From Nitrososphaerales archaeon (lineage in GTDB: Archaea; Thermoproteota; Nitrososphaeria; Conexivisphaerales; UBA164), in NCBI GenBank assembly GCA_023256405.1, contig JAGDXK010000027.1, positions 1-15,299 of the forward strand: a stretch of DNA of 15,299 nt. The letters are read 5' to 3'. The notes beneath the pieces are model-generated. The model saw only the letters and a list, made by a program, of their open reading frames with translations, ran no database searches and was not told the origin of the DNA. The position numbers and the translations under genes are program-made. Position 1 is the stretch's first letter; the number at the start of each line of letters is the position of its first letter. This document shows, piece after piece, positions 5,259 through 12,375 of the stretch.

Positions 5259-5885
5259 ATGCCGTACCTGATACTCGTCAGACATGGCGAGTCCCTATGG
5301 AACAAGGAGAACAGATTCACAGGCTGGGTGGATGTGCCCCTGACTGATAAGGGAAGAGAGGAGGCCAGAGTTGCCGGAGAGCTGATCAAGAACACCGGGA
5401 TAAAGATTGATGTAGCTTACACAAGTCAGCTATCAAGGGCCATAGAGACCCTTGATATCATACTCAGAGTTCTGGGCCAAAACATACCGGTAATAAAAGA
5501 TTATCATCTTAACGAGAGAATGTATGGGGATCTTCAGGGCCTCAACAAGGCTGAGACGGCTAGGATATATGGGGAGGAGCAGGTTAAGCTCTGGAGAAGA
5601 AGCTATGATGTCAGGCCTCCAAACGGCGAGAGCCTTGAGGATACCCAGAAGAGGACCGTGCCGTTTTTTAAGAACACGATACTTCTAGACATTACATATT
5701 ACAGGAAGAACGTGCTGGTGGTGGCCCATGGAAACAGCCTTCGCTCGATAATAATGTACCTAGAGAACATCTCTCCCAAGGACATCATAAATCTTGAAGT
5801 TCCCACCGGCGTTCCAATAATCTACGAGATGGACGAAAAGGGCTCAGTAATCAAAAAGCTCGAGCTTAAAAAGCTTTTATTGTAG
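5259..5885 (+). CDS. gpmA: 2,3-bisphosphoglycerate-dependent phosphoglycerate mutase
   Basis: Interconverts 3- and 2-phosphoglycerate in glycolysis/gluconeogenesis through a phosphohistidine. The 208-residue protein has all dPGM landmarks: LVRHGESLWN (6-15) with nucleophile H9, NRFTGWVDVPLT (18-29), TSQLSRAIET (55-64), LNERMYGDLQGLNK (84-97) with E86, PPNGESLEDT (120-129), VAHGNSLR (155-162) with H157, and VPTGVP (181-186). It lacks the C-terminal extension of the 250-residue bacterial enzymes. The frame is open back to 5043, but those codons cross the repeat region, match no family, and ATG 5259 follows a box A. Many archaea rely on the unrelated iPGM, so a dPGM here is notable but not unique. 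The GalT-like gene follows after 21 nt, probably in the same transcript. Confidence 0.93.
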   Translation: MPYLILVRHGESLWNKENRFTGWVDVPLTDKGREEARVAGELIKNTGIKIDVAYTSQLSRAIETLDIILRVLGQNIPVIKDYHLNERMYGDLQGLNKAETARIYGEEQVKLWRRSYDVRPPNGESLEDTQKRTVPFFKNTILLDITYYRKNVLVVAHGNSLRSIIMYLENISPKDIINLEVPTGVPIIYEMDEKGSVIKKLELKKLLL

Positions 5886-5906
5886 ACATAAGGAGATAAA
5901 CTTAGC

Positions 5907-6887
5907 ATGCCTCAGATTAGATACGACTATATAACAGGCGTCTCTCACATTCAGTGGGACGTCACGTTTCCAATAAAGTGCCCCGTATGTAACGGTAAAG
6001 CTAATCCGGTTTTTTCGATATCTAGGGAGACCGCCAGTAAGGCAAGCTTTCTTAAGATCAAAAAGGAAAAGGAGGAAATCGAGGACTGGGATGTCCTTGT
6101 TGCTGAGCATCCTCAGCCGCTGGTCGACGACAAGTACACCGGCGAGTGGAACGAGTGGCCCTATAAAAGCGAGCCCGCAAAGGGAAAGCACTACGTTGTT
6201 TTTATCGGAAAGGATCACGTGCCCTTTCATGAGCTCTCTAAGGATAAGGTTTATGAAGCTCTTTATGCCATTCAGGAGACCTATAAGAAGCTCTCGGATC
6301 TCAACAGGGTGATTTACATTTCGATAATAATGCTTTCGGCAGATGGGGCCGATATGGAAGGCCATCCCCATTTTGACGTCATTGGTCTTCCCTTCGTGCC
6401 TAAGGTGATAAACGAGGAGATGAACAGATTCGTGAAGTCCCTGGAGGACAAGGACACATGTCCTATCTGTGAAGTTATAAAAGCGGAGGAGCTTGGCTCC
6501 AAGCTTATATACAGGAACGAGAACTGGATAGCCTATTACCCCTGGTCTCCATCCAGAAGGAACGAAATAAGAATAACAAGCCTGACACACTATAAGCCAA
6601 TCTCAAAGCTGACGCAGAAGGAGCTTCAGGATCTCGCGTTTCTGCTCCTAACTTCAGCGAAGGCACTCCACGAGGTTTCAGGCACCGATTATACTATAGT
6701 ATTCCATCTGCTTCCGCCGAAGAGGTCAGTAACATATTATCACAACTACATACAGCTGTTTAACATCAAGGATGTAACAGAGTCCATGCTCAACGGCCTT
6801 GGCATATACATTGGAAACTCGGACACGGAGTTCAAGAAGATCCAGAACGCCTACAGGAGCGTCCTCAAGAGCATGGTCGGGCTCTAG
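5907..6887 (+). CDS. GalT-like HIT-superfamily nucleotidyltransferase
   Basis: A 326-residue protein with the double HIT fold of galactose-1-phosphate uridylyltransferase. It shows CPVC (25-28) and CPIC (185-188) as probable metal knuckles, each opening one half. The first half has KGKHYVVFIGKDHVPFHEL (92-110) and the active-site HPH at 153-155. The second half ends with FHLLPPKRS (266-274), like the HF..PPLLRS region of GalT. The classical HPHGQ is HPHFD here: the nucleophile H155 is kept but the glutamine is not, so the true substrate may differ from galactose-1-phosphate. AGGAGAT at 5891-5897 gives a good Shine-Dalgarno, so this is the internal gene of a dicistronic unit with gpmA. A 9-bp inverted repeat spans its stop codon. 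Confidence 0.8.
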   Translation: MPQIRYDYITGVSHIQWDVTFPIKCPVCNGKANPVFSISRETASKASFLKIKKEKEEIEDWDVLVAEHPQPLVDDKYTGEWNEWPYKSEPAKGKHYVVFIGKDHVPFHELSKDKVYEALYAIQETYKKLSDLNRVIYISIIMLSADGADMEGHPHFDVIGLPFVPKVINEEMNRFVKSLEDKDTCPICEVIKAEELGSKLIYRNENWIAYYPWSPSRRNEIRITSLTHYKPISKLTQKELQDLAFLLLTSAKALHEVSGTDYTIVFHLLPPKRSVTYYHNYIQLFNIKDVTESMLNGLGIYIGNSDTEFKKIQNAYRSVLKSMVGL

Positions 6888-6909
6888 AAGCCTGACGGGA
6901 TTCTAGAGC
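6881..6909 (+). repeat. Perfect inverted repeat across the GalT-like stop codon
   Basis: GCTCTAGAA (6881-6889) and TTCTAGAGC (6901-6909) are exact reverse complements separated by 11 nt. The TAG stop (6885-6887) lies within the left arm. No T-run follows directly. It may be a 3' mRNA-end hairpin, or a protein binding site ahead of the prefoldin promoter. Confidence 0.75.
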
Positions 6910-6940
6910 AACCGCATCATCTTTCAGGATTTAAACGGAT

Positions 6941-6951
6941 AAGTTAATTAA
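6941..6951 (+). promoter_or_regulatory. Candidate promoter of prefoldin alpha
   Basis: AAGTTAATTAA is the best AT-rich box A candidate before the TTG start at 6979; initiation would be near 6970. No Shine-Dalgarno is visible. The fit is weaker than for other genes here. Confidence 0.3.
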
Positions 6952-6978
6952 CCATATCATTAAAGTAATCATGACAAA

Positions 6979-7419
6979 TTGAGCGCGCAGCAGGATCTCG
7001 AGGCAAAGATAAACGAGCTCGCAAGTCTCGTCTCGGTGCTCGAGAACTTCTATGAAAGCGTGATATCAAGAATTTACCTCATAACGCAGGCCATCGAGGA
7101 GACCAGGGCAGCTAAATCGGCCATAGAGATACTGCCAGAAGCGGGTGAAGCAGAAATCATAGTACCCGTGGGGGGAGATGTGCTGCTTAAAACGAAGGTT
7201 GATTCAAGCAGCAAGATCATGGTAAAAATAGGTGGTGGGGTTGTAATGACAAAGAAAAAGACAGAGGCTCTGGAGTTCCTTAATAAGAGACTGGAGGAGC
7301 TCGAGTCAGCTCTATCGAACGCTCAGCAGGACAAAAAATCGATCGAGGAAAGGCTGGGGGCCGCAAGGCACGAGCTAAACGAGCTTCTGAAAAGAGCCAG
7401 AAATGTTCAGCAGGCTTAA
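6979..7419 (+). CDS. pfdA: Prefoldin alpha subunit
   Basis: Subunit of the hexameric cytosolic chaperone that captures unfolded proteins with coiled-coil tentacles and passes them to the thermosome. The 146-residue chain has the family layout: N-terminal coiled coil (about 1-50), a beta-hairpin body with IIVPVGGDVLLKTKV (59-73) and KIMVKIGGGVVMTKK (79-93), then a C-terminal coiled coil. The start is TTG at 6979. An upstream in-frame TAA (6961-6963) rules out earlier starts and the next Met (83) would remove the first helix. The ATG at 6971 is out of frame and opens only a three-codon ORF ending at 6982. The last 17 nt overlap ftsY; the pfdA-ftsY neighbourhood is conserved in many archaea. Confidence 0.93.
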   Translation: MSAQQDLEAKINELASLVSVLENFYESVISRIYLITQAIEETRAAKSAIEILPEAGEAEIIVPVGGDVLLKTKVDSSSKIMVKIGGGVVMTKKKTEALEFLNKRLEELESALSNAQQDKKSIEERLGAARHELNELLKRARNVQQA

Positions 7420-8290
7420 GAGGCTTTTTTCGGATCTGGTTTCCGCTGTAACGGGAAAAATCTCAGAGAGCGATATAGAGCGGTTCTTCAAGGACAGAGA
7501 GATTGAATTCATAGAGGCAGATGTCAGCTTTGAGGTGCTTGACTATCTCAAAAACGAGCTTCTGAGGAGGGTAAATGAGTACAGGACAAAGAGCCCGAAG
7601 GATGAGACCATAAAGCAGCTTCTTGCAGAGGTAATAAGCGGAATATTTCCGCAGTCGCAGACCCTTCCAGAAATATACGCCGCATCTGGAAAGAAGCCAT
7701 TCACAGTTGTTTTCTTGGGCATAAACGGAACCGGCAAGACTACCACCGTTGCCAAGGTGGCGTTCAATCTGAAAAACACCGGTATCAGGCCCCTGATGGT
7801 TGCTGCTGACACGTTCAGAACAGGTGCGATCGAGCAGCTTCAGGAGCACGGAAGAAAGATTGGTGTCGAGGTGTATTACCGTTCATATGGGTTTGATCCT
7901 GCAGCCCTTTCCCGCGATGCGTTCGAATACGCTAGATCCAATGGGTATGACGTGGTCCTTATAGATACAGCAGGCAGAATGCAGACCAACGAGTCACTTC
8001 TGAATGAGCTCATGAAGCTTGTGAGCGTTGTAAGGTCAGACCTGAATATCTTCGTGGGGGATGCCCTTGCAGGCTATGACATGATAAATCAGGCGCTTGC
8101 ATTTCTAAACAAGCCAGGCTTCTCGCATTCAATTGTAACAAAGGTTGATGCAGAGGTTAAGGGCGGATCTTTGCTGAATCTTGCATACTTCACTAAGAAG
8201 CCCATCATGTATGTTGGAACTGGCCAGAGATATGAGGATCTTGAGCCTTTCAGCTCGGGCTGGATTCTCAGAGAGCTGCTGGGCGGGTGA
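7403..8290 (+). CDS. ftsY: Signal recognition particle receptor FtsY
   Basis: SRP GTPase that docks ribosome-nascent chain-SRP complexes at the membrane translocon. The 295-residue protein has a short helical N domain (1-95) and the G domain: G1 GINGTGKTTT (106-115), AADTFRTGAIEQL (134-146), G3 DTAGRMQ (188-194), G4 TKVD (246-249) followed by AEVKGG, and the closing VGTGQRYEDLEPF (271-283). No acidic A domain is present, usual for small archaeal receptors; the first residues MFSRLKRLFSDL are amphipathic and may contact membrane. The start overlaps pfdA by 17 nt without an obvious Shine-Dalgarno, so translation is probably coupled. The uracil-DNA glycosylase follows after 1 nt. Confidence 0.96.
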   Translation: MFSRLKRLFSDLVSAVTGKISESDIERFFKDREIEFIEADVSFEVLDYLKNELLRRVNEYRTKSPKDETIKQLLAEVISGIFPQSQTLPEIYAASGKKPFTVVFLGINGTGKTTTVAKVAFNLKNTGIRPLMVAADTFRTGAIEQLQEHGRKIGVEVYYRSYGFDPAALSRDAFEYARSNGYDVVLIDTAGRMQTNESLLNELMKLVSVVRSDLNIFVGDALAGYDMINQALAFLNKPGFSHSIVTKVDAEVKGGSLLNLAYFTKKPIMYVGTGQRYEDLEPFSSGWILRELLGG

Positions 8291-8291
8291 A

Positions 8292-8969
8292 TTGTCAGAA
8301 TCCCTTTTCTTTGAAGAAATAGCAGCGTGCAACGCCTGTCCACGTCTTGTTAAGTACAGAGAATCGGTTAAGGAGAAAAAAGGAAGTGAGGGAAGATACT
8401 GGAAAAGGCCTGTCCCAGGCTTTGGAAACCCAAAATCGGGAATAATGATCATCGGCCTAGCGCCCAGCGCTCACGGCGGAAACAGGACAGGGAGGGTTTT
8501 TACTGGAGATAAATCTGGCGATTTTCTTTTTGAAGCTCTTTACAGGGCCGGCTACTCAAACATGCCCGTTTCTCGCTTTCCTGGAGATGGCCTGCAGGTA
8601 AACGGCGCATACATAACCGCAGTTGTCAAGTGTGCTCCGCCAGATAACAAACCTACAAGGGAGGAGGCCGAAACGTGTATGAGGAGGTTCCTGATAAGGG
8701 AGATCGCCGAGATCAAACCAAAGGTCATTGTAGTGCTTGGGACCTTTGCATATGAATGGTCCTTAAGAGCGCTCGAGGCGCTAGGGATAAAGACAGAAAA
8801 AAGGAGGTTTTCTCATGGATGTGAAACAGTAGCAGATGGAATAAAGGTAATATGTTCATACCATCCTTCGCCGCAGAACACCTTTACGAAGAGGCTTAGC
8901 ATGGAAATGCTGGTCAAGGTTCTTGAAAGAGCCAAGCAGGAATCTCAATCGGATCAAAAAGCAATTTAA
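8292..8969 (+). CDS. Uracil-DNA glycosylase, family 5 (UDGb), Fe-S
   Basis: Removes uracil and other deaminated bases from DNA, valuable at high temperature. The 225-residue protein carries the UDGb signature GLAPSAHGGNRTGRVFTGD (55-73), in which the usual catalytic polar residue of motif A is absent as in family 5, and the second motif SYHPSPQNTF (189-198). Four cysteines for a 4Fe-4S cluster are present: C13, C16, C114 and C129 (C-x2-C ... C-x14-C). The frame is open farther upstream within ftsY, but homology begins near the first Cys pair. TTG 8292, 1 nt after the ftsY stop and right behind GGGTGA, is the best start. The motif is very close to the stop for a normal Shine-Dalgarno, so re-initiation from ftsY is likely. 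Confidence 0.92.
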   Translation: MSESLFFEEIAACNACPRLVKYRESVKEKKGSEGRYWKRPVPGFGNPKSGIMIIGLAPSAHGGNRTGRVFTGDKSGDFLFEALYRAGYSNMPVSRFPGDGLQVNGAYITAVVKCAPPDNKPTREEAETCMRRFLIREIAEIKPKVIVVLGTFAYEWSLRALEALGIKTEKRRFSHGCETVADGIKVICSYHPSPQNTFTKRLSMEMLVKVLERAKQESQSDQKAI

Positions 8970-8970
8970 G
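8963..8970 (+). promoter_or_regulatory. Possible box A of nadE
   Basis: AATTTAAG at the end of the UDG gene lies 22-29 nt before ATG 8992, which suits a leaderless nadE mRNA and supports that start. Confidence 0.35.
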
Positions 8971-8991
8971 AACCAAGACGTAATAGCTCTC

Positions 8992-9768
8992 ATGGACACC
9001 GGCGTCACTACGCTCAGAGGGCTTTCATTCGATCTTATATATGAAAGGATCACCGATTTTCTGAGCGAAAGGATAGGTGAAAGATACGCAGTAATAGGCC
9101 TCAGCGGAGGGGTTGATTCATCACTGACTGCTTACTTCCTTGCAAACTCCATAAGCAAAAGCAGAATATTTGCCCTTATGCTGCCAGATTCAACGTCAAC
9201 TCCTGAGGACGACCTGAACGATGCAAGGACACTAGCCAACGAGCTCGGTATCCCATACAGGATCATATACATCGATCAGATCGCAAAAACTTACCTTTCG
9301 GTTCTTGAGCCCGCTGATAACAGGGCTGTTGGTAACTTAAAGGCAAGAATAAGGATGTCAGTACTTTACTACTATGCAAATAAACTGGGTGGCCTTGTTG
9401 TCGGAACGGGCGATAAAAGCGAGCTCTACCTTGGCTATTTCACCAAATACGGAGATGGAGGAGTGGATCTTCTTCCAATAGGCGATCTGTACAAGACTGA
9501 GGTAAGAGAGTCCGCCGAGCACTTTCAGCTGCCGGAATCTATAGTAAGGAAGAAAAGCAGCCCGAGGCTCTGGCCAGGCCAGACAGCTGAGGACGAGCTA
9601 GGTATTTCATATGAGGTTGCCGACAGAATTCTATACGAGCTCATAGACCTTAATAGGCCACGTGAGGAGGTGATAAATAAGTGGAAGGACAAGGCCCAGA
9701 GGGTTCTGAGCCTTATGGACAGCAGTCAGCATAAGAGATCGCTGCCCGCAGTAGCCAGGCTAACCTAG
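8992..9768 (+). CDS. nadE: NAD+ synthetase, ammonia-dependent
   Basis: Last step of NAD+ synthesis: amidates nicotinate adenine dinucleotide using ATP. The 258-residue chain is the stand-alone synthetase domain without a glutaminase, so ammonia is the expected nitrogen source. Motifs: PP-loop GLSGGVDSS (36-44), NLKARIRM (115-122), GTGDKSE (138-144), PIGDLYKTEVR (162-172) and SPRLWPGQTAEDELG (190-204). The frame is open to a TTG at 8923 inside the UDG gene (281 residues), but ATG 8992 starts at the usual N-terminal helix and follows a box A-like sequence. Enzyme identity is certain; the exact start is moderately sure. Confidence 0.95.
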   Translation: MDTGVTTLRGLSFDLIYERITDFLSERIGERYAVIGLSGGVDSSLTAYFLANSISKSRIFALMLPDSTSTPEDDLNDARTLANELGIPYRIIYIDQIAKTYLSVLEPADNRAVGNLKARIRMSVLYYYANKLGGLVVGTGDKSELYLGYFTKYGDGGVDLLPIGDLYKTEVRESAEHFQLPESIVRKKSSPRLWPGQTAEDELGISYEVADRILYELIDLNRPREEVINKWKDKAQRVLSLMDSSQHKRSLPAVARLT

Positions 9769-9804
9769 GAAGACATGTCATGCTCTGAGGCTCTTTTAGC
9801 AACA

Positions 9805-9813
9805 TTTTTAAAT
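9805..9813 (+). promoter_or_regulatory. Box A of the L10e-dph2 operon
   Basis: TTTTTAAAT lies 25-33 nt before the TTG start at 9838 in a 69-nt intergenic gap. No strong Shine-Dalgarno is visible, consistent with a leaderless mRNA. The short T-run at 9794-9797 upstream may help end nadE transcripts. Confidence 0.5.
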
Positions 9814-9837
9814 TCTGTGATCTTATGGTAAGCTGAG

Positions 9838-10356
9838 TTGAAAGGAAGAAACTACAGGCGCCCTGAGGGCATGCCTTATGTAAGGAGAGAGTACATCGAT
9901 GCCATTCCAGGACTGAGGATAGCTAAGTTCACCATGGGGAAGCTCACAACAGGTTATGACTACATCCTCAGGCTCATCTCGGAGGGAAGCGTCCAGATTA
10001 GGCAGAACGCGCTTGAGGCAGCCAGAGTGGCAGCAAACAAGACCATAGAGGAGATAGGAGAAAATAACTATTTTCTGAGGCTCGTTCCATATCCACATGT
10101 AATCCTCAGGGAAAACAAGATGATAGCAACTGCCGGTGCGGATAGGCTTTCCGAGGGCATGAGAAGGGCATTTGGTAAGCCCGTAGGCCTCGCGGCGAGG
10201 GTGGAACCGGGAGACACGATACTTGAAATATACGTGAAGAAGGAGTTTCTTGAAAAGGCCAAAGAGGCGCTCAGAGTTGCCAGGTCGAAGCTTCCGGTAA
10301 AGACGAGACTTGAAATAATCGAAGCGCAGAAAGAGGTTGCTCCTCAGGCCTCTTGA
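9838..10356 (+). CDS. rpl10e: 50S ribosomal protein L10e (uL16)
   Basis: Large-subunit ribosomal protein of the L16/L10e family, near the peptidyl-transferase centre and the A-site tRNA. The 172-residue length is typical. Family features: RRPEGMPYVRREYIDAIPG near the N terminus (archaeal/eukaryotic PPYTRREY-like), then RIAKFTMGK, ARVAANKTIEE, the YPHVILREN segment (83-91) and MRRAFGKPVGLAARV (111-125). The start is TTG; there is no upstream in-frame ATG, and a later start would remove conserved residues. The stop overlaps the TTG of dph2 by 4 nt (TTGA), so the two are co-translated. Confidence 0.96.
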   Translation: MKGRNYRRPEGMPYVRREYIDAIPGLRIAKFTMGKLTTGYDYILRLISEGSVQIRQNALEAARVAANKTIEEIGENNYFLRLVPYPHVILRENKMIATAGADRLSEGMRRAFGKPVGLAARVEPGDTILEIYVKKEFLEKAKEALRVARSKLPVKTRLEIIEAQKEVAPQAS

Positions 10357-11357
10357 TTTTCATCAACTGGGATCAGATAGACAGCATCATCAAAGATGAA
10401 AAACCCAGTTCTGTGCTCATAGTAGGTCCAGATGGGCTTATAACGGCGTTGCTTAAAATACAGGAGCACCTTGAGAGTATGGGAATTGAAGCGTATATAT
10501 CTGGAGATCCGTCATATGGATCATGCGACCTTCAGATAGAGAAGGCGTTCAACGTTCACGCCGATCTTATTTTTAACGTAGGTCATAGAATTGGCCTTGA
10601 GCGTATAGGCAACGTGAGATTTATTGAGACTGAATACGTTTTTAACGATGAGACGCTGAAAAGGCTCATCGAGCTTCTCCTCGATTATTTAGCTTCTAAT
10701 AAAATCGAGGGAAAAGCCGGACTCTACACGCTCTCAAATTACTACAGCACCTACATAAAAATCAGGGAGATGCTCAAAGATAGAATAGAGCTTGCGCCCG
10801 TGGGAAAGTACGAAACGCTTCTTCAAGGTCAGGTTCTGGGCTGCAACTTTTACTCGGCGTTCACTGGAAGCGCAAGCTATAACATACTGCTGGGCGAGAG
10901 CCTTTTCCACGCAATAGGCCTCAGGCTTTCAACTGAAAGGCGCACCTTAATGATGGATCCCCATGCAATTGAGATTACGGACGTTGAGGACGAAGCAGCA
11001 AAAGCGCTGCGCTCCTCCTTTGCCAGGATAGGGCTAGCTATGAGAGCTGAAAGGATGGGCCTGATAATCGGGGAAAAGGAAGGCCAAGTAAACATCAAGA
11101 AGGCCGAGTTTATAGATAGGGAATTGCGCAGGCTGGGGGTTCGAACTGTAAGGATCGTTATGAATGAGATAACTCCTGAAAAGGTCAACAAGTTCGAGCG
11201 CATAGAGGCTTTTGTGGAGGTAGCCTGTCCTAGAATACCGATGAACGTCGAGGGGTTCAGAATGCCACTTCTTTCGTATCCTGAAGCCCTGGCGCTCATA
11301 AAGCTTAAGAGGGGCATGAAGGTCGAAAATCCCTTCAGAGGAGCCGTCTGGTTCTAA
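10353..11357 (+). CDS. dph2: Diphthamide synthase subunit Dph2
   Basis: Radical-type Fe-S enzyme that transfers the 3-amino-3-carboxypropyl group of SAM to a histidine of elongation factor 2, the first step of diphthamide formation. The archaeal homodimer uses three cysteines from three repeated domains to hold a 4Fe-4S cluster; here they are C58 (DPSYGSCD), C164 (QVLGCN) and C292 (VACPRIP), with spacing like the Pyrococcus enzyme. Length 334 is normal. The start is TTG overlapping the L10e stop. Coupling with a ribosomal protein fits a translation role. The gene ends 6 nt from the convergent TGS gene, in an AT-rich joint that could end transcription from both sides. Confidence 0.95.
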   Translation: MIFINWDQIDSIIKDEKPSSVLIVGPDGLITALLKIQEHLESMGIEAYISGDPSYGSCDLQIEKAFNVHADLIFNVGHRIGLERIGNVRFIETEYVFNDETLKRLIELLLDYLASNKIEGKAGLYTLSNYYSTYIKIREMLKDRIELAPVGKYETLLQGQVLGCNFYSAFTGSASYNILLGESLFHAIGLRLSTERRTLMMDPHAIEITDVEDEAAKALRSSFARIGLAMRAERMGLIIGEKEGQVNIKKAEFIDRELRRLGVRTVRIVMNEITPEKVNKFERIEAFVEVACPRIPMNVEGFRMPLLSYPEALALIKLKRGMKVENPFRGAVWF

Positions 11358-11363
11358 TAAATC

Positions 11364-12332
11364 CTAATATAATATTCTAATCTGATCCCCATCCTTAAGC
11401 TCAAAGCTAACTCCTACCCTCATCCTGGAGCCGTTTCTTATTACGTATGCGCCTTTTGCATTCCTGATGTTTATCTCGCTCGCGACGTCGCTCACCGTGC
11501 TTCCTACCTTGAGCAGCAGGGGAGGACCTGCAATTGCTCCTTCAGAGTCCAAGGTGTAGATCCTGATTAGGCCCAGTGCATTCAAAATATCAGAAACCAG
11601 TTCCTTGGGGTCTGACTTCATTTTGACGAATACCTTCTGCATCTTTCCAAAGATGTAATCCTCTACGTCATCCAGGGTTGCATCTATGCTTATCTTTATA
11701 ATGCAGTTTGAAATTCCATAGCCTGTTAAGAAGCTTCTTAGCTCCTCCTCAGAGATGAACTTTGATTTCCCGATTATTCTTATTCCTCCGGTTGGCATTC
11801 TTAAAATTTCCACAGCTCTTCTTCTGTTCTGAACAAGAACTATGTCCTCGGACTCAATCAGCGGAATGACCCTTTCATCGGCTATTATAAGGACGTCAGC
11901 CTGCTTTATCAGCTTCATGAAGTTCTTAAGATTTCCAACCCCTATAGGAGCGTAATACGTCTGTATGATGATATCAAGGGCCTTTAGGGGCGCAACGAAG
12001 GGCCTGGAAAAGACTTCATACTGAGGAGGATTTACCCCCGTGAGCCTGTAAAATGAGTCCGTAAAATCATAGTCAACGAGGACGGCCATTATGCCCTGCT
12101 TTTTTACAATCCAGATGTCCTTTCTAACCGCTTTCTTCTTTTTGCTTTCTATTATTTCCTCCTTAAGCGCGGCCATCTGTCTCTTTATGGAGACTTCCAG
12201 CTTTTCGGTGCCCTTGTGATGAGGCATCTTCGAGTAAAAAAGCTGGAGAAGCCTCAGCTTCTCCTCAGGATCCTTAGCTCTTATGGCCTTGGCCCATATT
12301 GCCTTGGCCTCCTCTGTAAGGTTAGTGACCAT
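11364..12332 (-). CDS. TGS-domain protein with degenerate GTPase domain (DRG/Obg-like)
   Basis: A 322-residue relative of archaeal DRG/Rbg-type TGS GTPases. The N-terminal helices (1-65) fit well: NLTEEAKAIWAKAIRAKDPEEK-like start, HKGTEKL (39-45) and the basic KRQMAALKEEI. The C-terminal TGS domain (about 257-322) is intact: ALGLIRIYT, then GPPLLLKVGSTVSDVA and KDGDQIRILY. The G domain in between keeps strand pattern and length but has lost the nucleotide motifs. Where G-x4-GKS/T is expected there is LVDYDFTDSFYRLTG (85-99), the DxxG/DTP position reads TYYAPIG, and the NKxD position reads VKMKSDP. It is therefore probably a pseudo-GTPase. The reading frame is intact, so this is not simple decay. 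Separated from the upstream sfsA gene by 43 nt. Confidence 0.85.
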   Translation of the reverse strand: MVTNLTEEAKAIWAKAIRAKDPEEKLRLLQLFYSKMPHHKGTEKLEVSIKRQMAALKEEIIESKKKKAVRKDIWIVKKQGIMAVLVDYDFTDSFYRLTGVNPPQYEVFSRPFVAPLKALDIIIQTYYAPIGVGNLKNFMKLIKQADVLIIADERVIPLIESEDIVLVQNRRRAVEILRMPTGGIRIIGKSKFISEEELRSFLTGYGISNCIIKISIDATLDDVEDYIFGKMQKVFVKMKSDPKELVSDILNALGLIRIYTLDSEGAIAGPPLLLKVGSTVSDVASEINIRNAKGAYVIRNGSRMRVGVSFELKDGDQIRILY

Positions 12333-12375
12333 TTTTGTTTATTTAAAAATAAGATCTAAGGTAATAAATTCTTTA
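12333..12375 (-). promoter_or_regulatory. AT-rich promoter region of the TGS gene
   Basis: This 43-nt gap between sfsA and the TGS gene is almost pure A/T. On the minus strand AATTTATTA (12362-12370) is the box A candidate at the best distance; TTATTTTTAAA (12342-12352) is a second, rather close to the ATG. The exact element cannot be fixed. Confidence 0.35.

Noticed and set aside
5877..6590. 237-residue ORF on the minus strand
   Set aside because: Antisense shadow of the GalT-like gene with no recognisable domain; Cys/Leu-rich composition typical of a shadow.
6888..6978. Possible C/D-box sRNA on the minus strand of the pfdA upstream gap
   Set aside because: CTGA and GATGATG occur close together, but a full C-D'-C'-D set with proper spacing is not present.
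8181..8291. Upstream start for the UDG gene inside ftsY
   Set aside because: Those 37 residues are the out-of-frame shadow of the FtsY C terminus and have no family similarity.
8923..8991. TTG start for NadE giving 23 more residues
   Set aside because: It lies in the UDG coding region without a Shine-Dalgarno; ATG 8992 fits the family N terminus better. Not fully excluded.
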